Shown here: in pieces, positions 12,265 through 23,448 of the stretch
How the letters are laid out: every line of letters begins with the position of its first letter
How positions within the stretch are numbered: position 1 is the stretch's first letter
NCBI GenBank assembly: GCA_037179335.1
Contig: JAKZHN010000007.1
Coordinates: forward strand, 620,001-684,000
DNA length: 64,000 bases
From: Cyclaneusma minus
Lineage: Eukaryota; Ascomycota; Leotiomycetes; Marthamycetales; Marthamycetaceae
Direction: 5' to 3'
Made by a program: the position numbers and the translations under genes
The notes under the pieces: model-generated
What the model was told of the DNA's origin: nothing
Databases searched by the model: none
Seen by the model: the letters and a program-made list of their open reading frames with translations, nothing else

Positions 12265-14508
12265 ACACATGGATGTTGGGAATTTGGTGATTGAGGCGGG
12301 TTTCCATACGTACTTGGAGAATGGAGTGTCCTGAATTACTGAGAGTATCACTGATGATTTGGAGGCCCCAGGGTGAGCGGAGAAGAAAGACCAGCGTCTT
12401 TTGAGAGCCACTGCTGGGATACAGATGAGGAGCCAGGTGTGGCTTGTGGAAAGGTTTGGAAATGAAAAAGAAGGCAAGTTCTGTCTAGTCGGAGGTGGGA
12501 AAAAGGCGATGAGGGATGGATGGATGGATGAGCGAAGAATCAGATGGACTTTGCGTCCTCGTGTACTGGAAGCTGGAAGCTTCCAGCTCTTCCAAGTCAT
12601 ACCATCGTCTGTTATGCTGCCAGTTTCTGAGAATGTGGCGGTTGTGCATTTGAGTGCAGTTGTCGCCTGCGCGCGGATTCTTTGGAGGCGGGGTGATCTG
12701 CGACTGATGGGGTGATTGAGGTACGAGAAGGAGAAGGTGTGGCTGAGGTTGGGTTTGTGATGCTATTCCGAGGTCTGCTGTCGTGAGTGTGGAGACCTCT
12801 TACCGTGGGGTTGCGGGGTACGGGGTCAGTGTGTGTTTCTGTCACTTTTTCTGGCGGGTTTGGAGGCGGAACTTGAACAGCAGATGATCGATGGGCGATG
12901 CTGAGGATGGCCTGCGAGTTTATCTTGTTCGATATTGGATGGGGAGGGGATCTTGCCTGGACCGAAGTCACACCTGTTTTGGTATTGCGGATTGTCTTTC
13001 GAAGCTGGTGGTCCGTACTTGGAAACGTCTTGTGTCTGGCATGTCGGAGAGGTACTTGGAGACTTGCGAGGCTGGTGGTAGTTGGAAGACCAATCAAAGG
13101 GAGGAAATCTTGTGGCGAGATCGTGGATTTGGGACCTTGGTGGAGATGCTGCACGCAAAACCAAAGATGGAGAAGACGCGTATGCACGTGTCATGCTCAT
13201 GGGAACAGCGCAGTACATGCAGCTGCGGGTGCGGGGGCGGGCTCTGAAAATTCGGAGTTCCCACCATATTCGAAACATGAAACGAATTATCGCAAGATCG
13301 GACTGGGTGGTAAGGTCAATATTATTGAATTCGAGAACAGCCCCATCCCCAACTCCAATTCTCCAGATAATGCGCGTCGGCAGCCGTAGCGGACGTTGAA
13401 ATTAAAATGCTAAGAAGACGGAAAGTCTAAAGAAAAGTGTCTTGGAGTCACACAAGTGCGGGAAAGTCTACTAAGTTCGGGGCTGTGTAACCATGTTGAC
13501 TTCCACTCTTAACCTCACTTCAACTGCATGCGCCACACTCTCGCTACATTGTGTGCATGTACAACTTGCAGGCTTCTTTGAAGAGGAATTTTGGATACGA
13601 GGGTGATGTGGAGTCGGTAGGTAGTCAGGTAGTCATGAAGGCGACGAGGTACGCGTGGACTGAATAGGTGGATGCGAGTCGATAGTCAAGGAGCCAGGCA
13701 GCGTATCACGGGCGGACAGAGTACATGGCGGGGAGATCAGGGCAGCTTGGCCACTTGAGGGGTTGGTGAGGTGGTCAAATGGTATGTCGAGCCCGGAACA
13801 ACAGGATCGGGTCGGGAATCCGAGCCGAGGCGTCAGCCGGTGCGGGAAAGTGGAGATTATCGCGAGAATCGAAGACGGACAACAAGGGAGAAGCCGAGAT
13901 GTCGGTCATGAGTTTCGGCTCATGCGTCGTCTGGACGTGTATTGGGGCTGCGAGGGGCGATATGGAGGAAGAAAGGGGAGCGTGCAAGCGTAGAGTCTTG
14001 GTGTTGCCTCATGTGGTTGATTATGACTAGAGAAAGAAGGTGGTCTTGACGGAGCGCAGCTTCAACAGACTGGAATGCGCAGGCAGAGGTCAGTAGGCCT
14101 TCTGCTTGCGTAGAGTCTCTGATGAAAGAAACGTGGGATATCCGACTTCAGCATCCTCCGTAGCAGGCCTTGACAGACCTTGAAAGTGGAGCGTGATGGC
14201 TGATGAAAAGGGGAGCAACTCAGCCTTCGAGATCAAGACTGCAACCTCTGAGGAAATGTGGGAGAAAAAAATGCAAAAAAAAAAAAATCACCTGTATGCT
14301 AGCAACCCAACAACTTCTTGGAAACCTGTGTGACCACCCCGTTAGAGGCAAGGTCCTACGATCCGTGGCTCGTTGTTACCACTCGCAACAGAGTTCATCT
14401 CGTTCTGAGACGTTCTGAGACGGGGCTTGTATGTCAAGCCCTGGGACGTTTTACCGGAATCGAACCGATTTTGTTTGAGTCTTAATTTTAGATTTTTGCT
14501 CAATCTTT

Positions 14509-14640
14509 TTGCTCCCCGCCGGAATCGAACCGGAGCGCTTTGAATATTTCTATTCAACACGGTTGCTAGCTCAGAATGGCGGTTACGTGGGCCCACGTTT
14601 TGTACCATTGTGCCATGATATTATTGTTATCTTTTATTTG
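14509..14640 (-). other. tRNA-like sequence (pseudo-tRNA or tRNA-derived element)
   Basis: Read on the minus strand, the element has a perfect internal A box (TGGCACAATGG, near 14607-14617) and B box (GGTTCGATTCC) about 80 nt apart. Between them is a 7-bp hairpin with a GAAA loop in the place of a long variable arm. The acceptor ends do not pair (about AATATCA against CGGGGAG) and no normal anticodon arm forms, so it is not a working tRNA as far as I can see. A second B box follows at about 14450-14468 on the same strand. A tRNA-derived SINE or a decayed Leu/Ser-type tRNA gene are the main options. Confidence 0.5.
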
Positions 14641-15086
14641 CACTATTCGATACATAAGGAGGCTTCCCAGCAGCATTTTGACCCCCATGACTTCCCTGAG
14701 ATCATGTGATCCTGAACCACTCCCTAGCGACAGAATTCCTCTTCAGAAACAAAATCCTGCTCAACAACAAGGTAACTACGCGACGAGCCGGGGAATAAAT
14801 ATTCCACTTACTCTGAATCCCACGCGCAGCCTTGACGCGTCAACTTTCACGTCTTGTAACTGCGCTACCACCCGTTTCTGGCGACAGGCCATCTCAAGCC
14901 CTGTGCTTGATTCAACCGCCGCACTCCCCAATTCTGCGCCGTTCACCTTCTTCTTCAACCTCCTCCTGCCAGACTTGCGGCGCCCTCTACCTCACCTCCA
15001 TCTTGCCTGTTACTTTGCGCCCATTCAACTGTCTAGTGCCAAGCCCTCCCGCCACCTGAGCTTTGTCGACAAGAGCTTCAGCCAAC

Positions 15087-16558
15087 ATGTCTTCCAACGT
15101 GTCCTTGGCTGCAGCTGCTGCGGAAATAGAAGCCCAGTTCGCTGCTGCACGCAAGCAAATCGTGGCGCTCGAGGAGCGATCCGAGCAGCAAGAAACTTTG
15201 AACAACTCCCAGAATCGACTTATTGAGGAGCAAAAGGCCAGAGTCGATGGCCTCGAGAAGACTACGCAGATCCAAAGCGCCAGAATTGGCGACCTTGAAA
15301 CCAGACTCGAAGCGTATGATGGCATGAGAGCGCAGATGGATGGCATGAGAGCGCAGATGGATAGTACGAATCAGATGATTCAACTGCATCTCAGCAAAGG
15401 TGAGCTTGCGCCGTGAACTGGACATACAGCCCGAGACTGACGTTTGCAGCTACAGAAGCCGACAAGAGGTCCGTCGCCGCTGAAGATGTCGACGATAACG
15501 GCAATACCGAGGCCACGAGCAAAGATGACGATCAGCCCACCGTCGAGGCTGTCAACACCGCAGCTTCCTCCGTCGATACCAGTACAGAGAATGTTATGAA
15601 CGAAGCAATGGATGCTGCTGTAGGCAGCGCCGCTGTCGAGCTTGATACAGCCGGAGATGAGCTTACATGATCTCGTTAACTGGACCTGCAACCTCAGGCT
15701 AACACATACAACTGCAGAGTCAGAAGAACCAGATCTGGACTCGTATTTCGAGTCACCTAATACCCCTCACGACGAAGGGTCGAGGACCCTAAAACTGGAC
15801 TGTATTACTGGCCCGGCCAGGTTCTGGACTCTACAACTGGAATTTATTACTGGCCCAGCCAGCGAACGAAGGCTGCAAGCCCATCCAAGACCGTGGAGGA
15901 ACCGAGTACCGGCAGTCATATCAAAGCCAAGCCAGCTGTCGTTGAAACAAGGCCCGGAAACCCAGCTGCTGTCCGTCCGCGAGGTCGCAGCCGGAGTCCG
16001 CTCCGCTCCGTTGATCCCTCCTACCACGCCAATACTCGTCGATCAAGAAGCCCGCTGATTCGCAGCAATGATGGAGTTGCCAACAAGCCCTCGAGCAGCG
16101 GCAGGGCAGCGCGTTCCGCTGCTCATGTGCGGGACCTTACTACTGTCTGTACTAACTGCAGAAGAAGGCACGGATCAGCTTTGTGCTTCAGACCCTGCCG
16201 TTCCTGTGGAGAGAAAAGCCACGTCTACAATAGTTGTCCTTGGAAAGACGACCAGATTTGTGGAAATTGTGGTACAATCCACAATGGAAAGAGCTGCAAG
16301 AAGGAATGTCGTTACTGCCGCATCTCGGGTCACTTTTTCCAGAAATGTCGCTACAAGGACGCGGAGCAATGCCCCGTTTGTGGCCTCCGGACCCACCTTC
16401 CCGCCAATTGTCCCTGGAAGAACGAAGTCTACTGCCGCAAGTGTATGAGAGATCACCGCAGGGATCCATGCAGGGCGGGATGCAAGGGCTGCGGAAGTTT
16501 GGACCATCTGTGGCGCCACTGCAACCGCCGGATCGATCGAATGGTGGGAGGAAACTAA
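15087..16558 (+). CDS. Coiled-coil, RS-rich, paired zinc-knuckle protein (family member 1)
   Basis: Predicted 414-residue protein, exons 15087-15399, 15450-15656, 15718-15742 and 15859-16558. Residues about 5-100 are a coiled coil with a duplicated DGMRAQM unit. Residues about 205-250 are Arg/Ser-rich (RGRSRSPLRS, RRSRSPLIRS). Residues about 278-410 hold zinc knuckles: alternating C-x2-C-x3-H-x4-C and classic C-x2-C-x4-H-x4-C, seven Cys/His clusters in all. Such knuckles usually bind RNA or single-stranded DNA; the partner here is unknown. The exon 2/3 junction keeps frame only if an intron with ATGAGC in place of GTGAGC is removed at 15657-15717; unspliced, the protein stops at 15670 without knuckles. 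The third intron is my best frame-keeping choice, not certain. Closest relative in the window is at 19707-21323. Confidence 0.65.
15400..15449 (+). other. Introner-like intron A of the 15.1-kb gene
   Basis: A 50-nt phase-1 intron starting GTGAGCTTGCG, with branch-like CTGAC and ending TTTGCAG. It is clearly similar to the intron at 15657-15717 (shared TGAGCTT, AACTGGAC and CTRAC blocks in the same order), so the two look like copies of one sequence and not independent introns. Confidence 0.65.
15657..15717 (+). other. Introner-like intron B with an AT donor
   Basis: A 61-nt segment homologous to the intron at 15400-15449, also at phase 1, with CTAAC and CTGCAG at the end. Its first bases are ATGAGC, so the usual GT donor is changed to AT by one G->A step. 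Either splicing is lost and the gene makes a short form ending at 15670, or this is a rare AT-AG intron. Confidence 0.55.
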
Positions 16559-17571
16559 GACAACAAGGCTTAGCATGGGAATAGACTCTGCTTTACTCGA
16601 AACCCACTGTTTGCTCGCCTCTTCGTCGCTATTTTCCAGACCCTCTTGAAGGCGCAACACTGTCGAAATCCCAGCAAAGGAGGAGCTCGGGAGAAACCCT
16701 GTCTTCGTAACGGTCTGGAGGGGCCTCTGAGATGTTCTCGTTCGTCCGTTTTCTGCTTCGCCCTGGTTTGAAAGTCCTCCTTCGAAAGCCTGTCATTCGT
16801 CAAATCAATCCATCATCCATCGGTCAGAATTCTTTCGTTTCGGACTTCTAGGAGGGCGTTGAAGGCGTGGGGAAGGATAATCGAAGACCGCAGAAACTCG
16901 TCCTCACAATGATTTGTTTTAGTACTGGACTGCTTCGGCTCTCTCTTTTTGTTTGTTTTTCTCGTCCGGGCCCTCAAGTCTTCCATCCAGGGCTATCATT
17001 TCGCAACATCTGTCGTTTTACTCTTCAAGTTTCTGTGTTTCGAGCTCTCAAAAGGGAGTTCTTTCGAGGCAGGTAAATACATACTGAAGATCACTGAGAA
17101 TGCAGACTTGTTGGCGTACGGGAAGAAAAAGTTAGATACGGGTTACTTGTACGAGAGTCAGAAAAAAATCCTAAAAAATGAAGTCCTTTCTGATCTTCAA
17201 ACATTGTCACCTTTTCAAAGGGTATTCATGCCACGTGTGTGTTCTTGTTTATTCGTGAAGAATGCTGTAAGAATGCTGTTATAATAGTGACTCAAAGCCA
17301 ATCATCCCAAAGCTGCCACACAACAAAGCTCAAAAAACACGTCGTTCAAGAAAACGCCGAGAAACATCGAGCATTTCCCAGTCTTGACAGCCATGGCTAT
17401 GAAGGCGAAATTTTGCGTCTTGGAGCTTCACCTTTGTCGTCTCTGCACTTCGATTCACACAGCACCACTATCGCCACAATTTATGTGCGTCAGACCTCAT
17501 CATCAGCAGTAAGATTTGTGACACATTCACAAACTTCCTGATTACAGGTGGTCCATATAAACGATGTCATA

Positions 17572-17762
17572 AAATCCAAGTAATTCAGAGAAGTCCAAGT
17601 AACTCAGAGAAATCCGAGTAGTTCAGAGAAGTCCTCGTTATTTGGAAAGGTCTACGTCATTTGGAAGAATCAAAGCCATCAAGAAAAATCCGAGTAACTC
17701 GGAGAAATCTGAGAAATTCAGAGAAATCTGGGTCCTTTGGAAAAATCCAGTCAATTTGGAAA
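17572..17762. repeat. Degenerate 19-bp-period array
   Basis: About ten diverged units of 18-20 bp, such as AAATCCGAGTAACTCAGAG. The motif and period match arrays near 19.36, 26.06, 27.6, 34.2, 37.6, 53.25 and 62.2 kb. Confidence 0.75.
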
Positions 17763-19356
17763 ATGCAATTTCAAGTCATTAGAATCCATCAAGTGCCCGA
17801 TTAGGAAAAATCGCAGTAATTAGAAATCACTGTATGAAACACCAAATCAAGTACATCTAGAATTTACCAGGTGCCTATGATTTGTGAAATCAAATTCGTT
17901 CACGAGGTAACGTGCACTCGATCGGTACACAGTCACGAAAACAACAGGTACACATGTACCAAAGAGAGAATCGGGAAAACGACATATTTTAATTATTTAA
18001 AGCCTTAGTTCTCAGCAGAATTCCCGATTAGGCAATGGGGATATTTTGGCGACCTGGAATTTGGGGACTAAGATGATACATGCAATATCGGGCTGGGGAG
18101 GTCGAGTCGAGTCGATACAGGAAATTGGGGATGATACAGAGAATTGGCAAGGTAGAATTTCGAAAGTAGGATCTGATAGAGCCAGGGATCGTCGGGCGGT
18201 CAGAAAATATTTGGTGAATGAGCGATTCACTGTCCAGATATGCGATGGTGGCGAGGATGGAATGGACTGGGGGGCGGTATGGCGAGCTGGGAAGGAGGTC
18301 AGGAAATGGGGAAGGGGCGGGGAGATGGGAGGGAAGATGGCAAGGTTATGAGAAACTACGGGCAGTGCAGATATGCATTGGCGGGGAAGATGAAATGGAC
18401 GGAGGGGGAATGGGAAAGCGGGAAGGAGCCAAGGCGATGGGGATGGAGGCAAGAAACGGGGGGGATGATCGTAAGAGAGAAGGGAATCGATGCAGTAGAA
18501 AACATCATTGACGTTTTGTAACAGAAAATCTTCGTCGAGATTCGAGATTTGAGAACTTATGGTCACATATAGACATGCAAAGAAAACAATCATCTCCTTC
18601 CCATGGTCAAAGCAGAGTCACATTCTCGAAGATTATTCATGTCAAGACTCAAGGGGAAAATCGATCCATTTGTGCAGAAGAAACCTGCGACAATTGTGCT
18701 TCGAACTAACTATCCTGAAGCCACCGCCTCAAGGCAGCTCTAAAGAACGTAGCATAAAGGAAGCTTCGAGAGATATCGAGCATGTCGCGAGTTCTGGCAG
18801 CCACTATCAGCGAAAGCAAACTTGCGCCTCAGGGTGCCCGTCTTCTGTCCAGTTGTGCCAGAAATGGCGCCCAGATCATCTCCCACCATGTAGGGTGATT
18901 CGCGCTATGAGATCCGGTGCTGTGTGTGTCGATACCTTCTGCAAGGTCACGGAGAGATAGCAGTCATTGGATTGAATGCTGTGCAAGTGAGACTGTCGTC
19001 TTCCATGCTGCTGACGATGAAGCTGGTATGCTGATGTGTGCGACTTGCGAAACTCAGAGGGAAGTAGTGGACGGCGGACGCCACGAGAATGACTGCGAGG
19101 GTGAAGCAAAAGGGATTCCGGTGACCTTTGTTTTGAATTCCGCAGCACTGCAGCAATCTCGTAGAGTGAAGAGGAAGCCCTGTTTAGAAGGAAACTTGAA
19201 ACTTCCTCTTGCTTCAATGTAACTCTACAGTGGGACGACAAAAGTCTGCATCCCTTCCTGATTTCGAACTCGTGGCAGTAAGTAGCCATTTATTCTTAAT
19301 CTTTGAGGATACTTTCAATTATTATGGACATTTATAATTAGGTACTGTGATTATTC

Positions 19357-19420
19357 ATAATTACGGGGAATATTCGCAATCACTGGGAATATTTCCAATT
19401 ACTGGGAATATTCCAAATTA
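19357..19420. repeat. 19-bp-period array
   Basis: Three clear units in a row, of the form CAATTACTGGGAATATTCC, each 19-21 bp. It lies about 290 bp past the stop of the 19.7-kb gene. Confidence 0.8.
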
Positions 19421-19706
19421 TTAAGGGGGGGGTTCAGACTTTTGTCGCATAACTGTATCCTTTGGTAGGTGCCTATGGTACCTATCTGAGATCACTGAAG
19501 CCGGGGGAGAAAAATGATTTCTCTGCAGAGCAAGGGAAAGCTCTTCGCCCTCAGCTGTACGCAGAGATGCTTGCTGTGCATGTCCTTGAAATACGCATCA
19601 CGTGAAATATCCGCTGTAGCTCTGTGTTGAGCTTGAAATGAAGATGATTTCCCCTTCCACAGATCCACCCACAACATGCCGCCCTCCGTTCTCCTCCATG
19701 GCATCA

Positions 19707-21323
19707 TCAGTATCCACCCAGCGCCTCCTTCTGCGGACATTCCGCCAGCACATGACCAGGGCTATTGCAATACTTGCACGGAAATTTGCAAGGCTTCTGA
19801 TGGAAATTCTTGCAGTTCGTGCAAGCACCTTGCGGGGTCGTATAAGGGCATTGCCCTATCGCATGATCAGTACCTTTGCCTTTGCAACCTGCACAGGGCA
19901 GGTTACACGCACCTGGATGGTACTTGCGGCAGTTGTAGCAGAAGTCCTGAGGCTGTCTGGTTCCGGTGGGACGCTTGCAGGAATTGATCACATGGCCTTC
20001 GCTGCCGCAGCCGAGGCAAGTTCGGTTGCAGGGCTTGCCGTGGTATCGGGTGCAGTTGGTGCAGTAGTTGACGGCGTGGCCGTTGGGGCCGTTGCGGGGG
20101 AAGCGGGGTGGGTTGAATTCTTTGCGTGAGGGGCTGCGGCTCCGGCTTGGGTGTCTGTCTTGGGAGGGGCTGAAGCGGCGGGGATCGTAGGGACGGGGGC
20201 TGCGGGAGCGGTATTCAGATCTTGGGGCTCTGAGTGGACTACGAGAGCGGTAGCGTGAGGATTGGTGGGGACTGTAGTACTGAGGTTGCGGGGACCTGTG
20301 GCGAGGGGGGCTGGGAGTACGGCGAATATGTCGGCGTGCAGACAATGGAGAGAATTCGCGGTCTCGTCGAGCCAGGGGATGCAGATCCTCAGGATGCATT
20401 TCTGACTTGATCCTGACCGTGTCATGCATCTGGCGCTCAGTCTGCCTGCCCCGTCCAGCCTCTTTCATACGGGAGACCCCGTTCGTGCCGTTCATCGGAG
20501 AACCCTGGCCTGGCCTCGTGACTCTTGCAGCAAGCTCTGGGGGTGGTTTGGCCGCCTTGTTGTGTTTGGGAGGGAGTCCAGACTTCGACGCCTTGTTAGG
20601 CTTCTGAGGAGATACAGATTTCTTTCCCTTTGGAGCCGAGGCCGAAGATAATTTCACTGGCGGAGCAACTGGTTCAGCAATGTGAGGAGCAACTTGGGGG
20701 TTCTGCGGTTGTTCTGTGGTTCTCGCAGTTGGATTCGGGTCATGGACCAAGTTGTCTAGGTCTGATACGAATTCCTTCTTCTCTGCGTCAGTCGTCGTTG
20801 CTCCCTCCACACCATCCGTGGACTTTGGAGCAAGTCTCTTTGTCTGTGGAAGCGGTACAGCATTGGCTCCCTTCAGCGGGGCTCCGTTCAGCGGCACAGC
20901 ATTGGCTCCACTGAGCGCGTCGACTATACCGGGCGTGTTGGGTACACTGGGCGTATTGAGTCCACTGGCACCGTTAGTTTCATTCGCGGCGATCTTCGCT
21001 GCTCGCAATTCCATCCTCTTCCTCCTTTCCTCCATGAGCATCTCCAAATTGGTGTCCTGCTGAGCAAGCATCTCCATCAGCTGCTCAATCTGAGCCTTCT
21101 GGGTGAAGGCTCCCGCTTGAACCTGATTGAAACGACTTTCTAGTTGAGTCATGCGAGCCATTAGACCTTGATTATCGGCCTCGAGCTGTAGAATTCGCAG
21201 GTTGTGGGAGCGCATCGTGACCGGCTGCTGAGCTGACATCGGAGGCGGCGATTGCGACCAGCCCGTCGCAGGCGATCCATTGGGATGGCCGTGAGACATG
21301 GCTGAATTGTTGCCCGAAGCCAT
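19707..21323 (-). CDS. Coiled-coil, RS-rich, paired zinc-knuckle protein (family member 2)
   Basis: Intronless 538-residue protein. Residues about 40-115 form a coiled coil; 120-320 are Ala/Pro/Lys-rich linker; about 325-410 are rich in RS and SP dipeptides as in splicing-linked proteins. Residues about 415-535 carry three repeats of a composite zinc module: C-x2-C-x3-H-x3-C, three residues, then C-x2-C-x4(or 6)-H-x4-C (for example CLGCGSEGHVINSC). All metal ligands are present. The start MASGNNSAM is the first in-frame Met after a GC-rich upstream region with CACGTG-type palindromes near 21490. Nuclear RNA binding is a reasonable inference from RS plus knuckles; no named orthologue is recognised. 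It shares order of parts, but not introns, with the gene at 15087-16558. Confidence 0.8.
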   Translation of the reverse strand: MASGNNSAMSHGHPNGSPATGWSQSPPPMSAQQPVTMRSHNLRILQLEADNQGLMARMTQLESRFNQVQAGAFTQKAQIEQLMEMLAQQDTNLEMLMEERRKRMELRAAKIAANETNGASGLNTPSVPNTPGIVDALSGANAVPLNGAPLKGANAVPLPQTKRLAPKSTDGVEGATTTDAEKKEFVSDLDNLVHDPNPTARTTEQPQNPQVAPHIAEPVAPPVKLSSASAPKGKKSVSPQKPNKASKSGLPPKHNKAAKPPPELAARVTRPGQGSPMNGTNGVSRMKEAGRGRQTERQMHDTVRIKSEMHPEDLHPLARRDREFSPLSARRHIRRTPSPPRHRSPQPQYYSPHQSSRYRSRSPLRAPRSEYRSRSPRPYDPRRFSPSQDRHPSRSRSPSRKEFNPPRFPRNGPNGHAVNYCTNCTRYHGKPCNRTCLGCGSEGHVINSCKRPTGTRQPQDFCYNCRKYHPGACNLPCAGCKGKGTDHAIGQCPYTTPQGACTNCKNFHQKPCKFPCKYCNSPGHVLAECPQKEALGGY

Positions 21324-21874
21324 GGCAACGCTGGATTGTAGCTACGAGCTTGCTGGCGGCAGCGATGTTGTCATGTTGGGGTGGTGGGGAAATGTCAATC
21401 GGGATGTCTGTTGTCGCTGCGCCCCGTACGTGGTGAATAAGCTTTTGGCGCTAAATTTAGCCACTTCTCTTAGCCCCCGCGCCACGCGCCACGTGTGGCG
21501 TGTGGCGTGTGTCGTGCAGGTTTTCGGCCCCACAAAGTTAATTCCGACTACACGTGATGGTCGCAACTTCACTTTTATCGCAAAGGGACGACTTCAAGTT
21601 ATTGTGAAGGAAACGAAATGATGCCTTGAAGAGACCATCAAAGGAGGCTGGGAGATTCTAATTTAATACTGCCAGTGCCTGGTGCAGACAAGCCTGCAAA
21701 CAAGCTTGTAGACCTGTCGCGTTTCATCTCAAAAGAACCGCCAAGTACCTTGATTCAGACTACTTGTATGCTCTGAACCGAAGGTTCATGGAGTCAAACT
21801 ACTGACAGACAAAATCCTTTGATCCAAAGTACTTGCTTTGATCCAGAACGTTTTTCGGGCGGACAGCAACCAAT
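21324..21874. promoter_or_regulatory. Divergent intergenic region between family member 2 and the METTL16-like gene
   Basis: About 550 bp shared by two genes read outward. Near 21480-21515 is a short run of overlapping GCCACGCG/CACGTG/GTGGCGTG palindromes close to the minus-strand start, a possible binding site for bHLH-type factors. From 21700 to 21840 weak units of about 19 bp recur. Confidence 0.4.
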
Positions 21875-23448
21875 ATGGGCTCCAAACAAGACATCTACAA
21901 AGACGGAATCGATTTCATGGAGCTGGGCAAGCACGACCCTGGTTTTTCCAAGTTGTAGGTCGCAGTTCCCTCGCAGCCATCTGATGTGCTTCCATTCTTC
22001 ATCAATTCCTCTCCCTCATCGCTGGAACAAATTCGGCGTTCGTGTCTCCTGTTTCGAAACCGTGACTGACGGATGACAGCCTCAGTCAAAATGGCCAACT
22101 CGACTTCACCGACCCCGAAGCTGTCATGCAGCTCACGAAGTCCCTGCTTAAACGCGACTTTGATCTCAGGATCGACCTTCCTCCAGACCGTCTCTGCCCT
22201 CCAGTTCCCAGCCGACTCGCCTACATCCTCTGGATCCAATCCCTCCTCGACACCACCAGCACCTCCTATTCCGACACCTACGAGCCCGCCCGTCAAATCA
22301 CAGGTCTGGACATCGGCACCGGAGCCAGCTGTATCTATCCTCTCCTAGGATGTGCCACGCGACCAAACTGGCAGTTCGTCGCAACCGGTATCTCTCTGCC
22401 CTGCCTCACCGTCATCTGATCACTTTCCGAATGCTCATCATACTCAGGGGCCGGAACACAGCTGACTTATTGTTCAAAACCAGACATCGATCTCAAAAGC
22501 CTCTCATACACCCGAAAGAACATTGACGCAAACAACCTTACCGATCGCATCCACCTACACACCTCTGACCCCGCCGGGCCAATCATCCCCCCACTTGACC
22601 AACTCCCCTTCCACACCCTCGACTTCACCATGACCAACCCACCCTTCTACACCTCCTCATCCGCTCTCCTCGCCTCCGCAGCCGCCAAATCCCTTCCTCC
22701 CAGCACGGCATGCACCGGCGCTCCAGTGGAAATGATATATGATCCACCAGACTCACCAGAAGGTGGCGAAGTAGCATTCGCCCACCGCATCCTGCAATCC
22801 AGTCTCACCCACCGCACAAAAATCCAATGGTACACAACCCTCTTCGGCCACGCCTCCTCGGTCTCCACCTTCATCCCCCTACTCCGCACCTACAACATAT
22901 CCAACTACACAATCACAGAATTCGTGACAGGGAGTGGGAAGAAAACGCGACGTTGGGGTGTGGGATGGAGTTTTTGCGACAGACGACCGAGCTTGGAGGT
23001 TGCGAGGGGGGCGGGTGTCGATAGGAGGCTTTGCGCGTTCCCGTCGGAGGTTGAGTTTTTGTTGAAAGACAGAGGAAAGGGTGGAAGGAAAAGGTTGGAT
23101 GTGGAGACTGTGGAGGAAGAGGTTAGCAGGGTCATGGGCCAGCTGAAACTGAGGGGTGGGTGGAAATGGCTGGATGATGGAGAGGGAGATGTGGGTACGG
23201 GGTTTAGTGATGGGGATGTGTGGAGTCGGGCGGCAAGACGCAGGGCTGCGCGGGCGCAGGAGTCTGGAGATGGTCAGATGGCTGTGGATGGGGAGGAGCC
23301 GTCGTTTGGCTTCAAGATATCGCTGCAGGAGGTGGAAGGTGGAGTGGTGGTGCATGTTCGGTGGTTGAAGGGACTGGATAGTGTTGTTTTCGAGAGTTTT
23401 TGTGGATTGCTGAAGAGGAAGCTTGATGAGGCGCTGGTGGGGCGCTGA
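21875..23448 (+). CDS. METTL16-type N6-adenosine RNA methyltransferase
   Basis: Predicted 450-residue enzyme, exons 21875-21954, 22080-22387 and 22484-23448, all GT-AG and in frame. METTL16 proteins methylate adenosine in structured RNA such as U6 snRNA, using S-adenosylmethionine. The family start (DIYKDG, then LDFTDPEAVMQLTKSLL), the SAM-binding GLDIGTGASCIYPLLG (about residues 102-117) and the catalytic NPPF (about residues 181-184) are all intact, followed by PVEMIYDPPDSPEGGEVAF and the TEFVTGSGKKTRRWGVGWSF block. The C-terminal part (after about 290) is less conserved and fungal-like, with no vertebrate C-terminal region. It stands alone between two rapidly evolving genes, so the neighbourhood says nothing about its role. 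Confidence 0.9.

Larger units (their letters stand above)
9795..14500. other. Gene-poor region after medA
   Basis: The first few hundred bases are probably the medA 3' UTR. Long open frames exist on both strands (for example minus 11980-12600 and 12612-13187) but are proline- or repeat-driven, overlap and show no domain. Two short tandem repeats are listed separately. Poly-T tracts near 11360-11390 and 11551-11560 and a poly-A run at 14275-14287 could serve RNA 3' ends. Confidence 0.45.
16559..19706. other. Intergenic region, no gene recognised
   Basis: Between two family members transcribed toward each other. It holds two 19-bp-period arrays (listed separately) and several unsupported open frames, such as minus 18012-18593 and plus 18218-18511, which are mirror images over a purine-rich tract. 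Confidence 0.45.

Noticed and set aside
11980..12600. 206-codon minus-strand frame with a Phe-Ile-His repeat
   Set aside because: The repeat comes from the 9-bp tandem array, and the rest shows no domain or introns.
18012..18593. 193-codon minus-strand frame
   Set aside because: Proline/serine runs mirror a purine-rich tract on the other strand; several plus frames overlap it.
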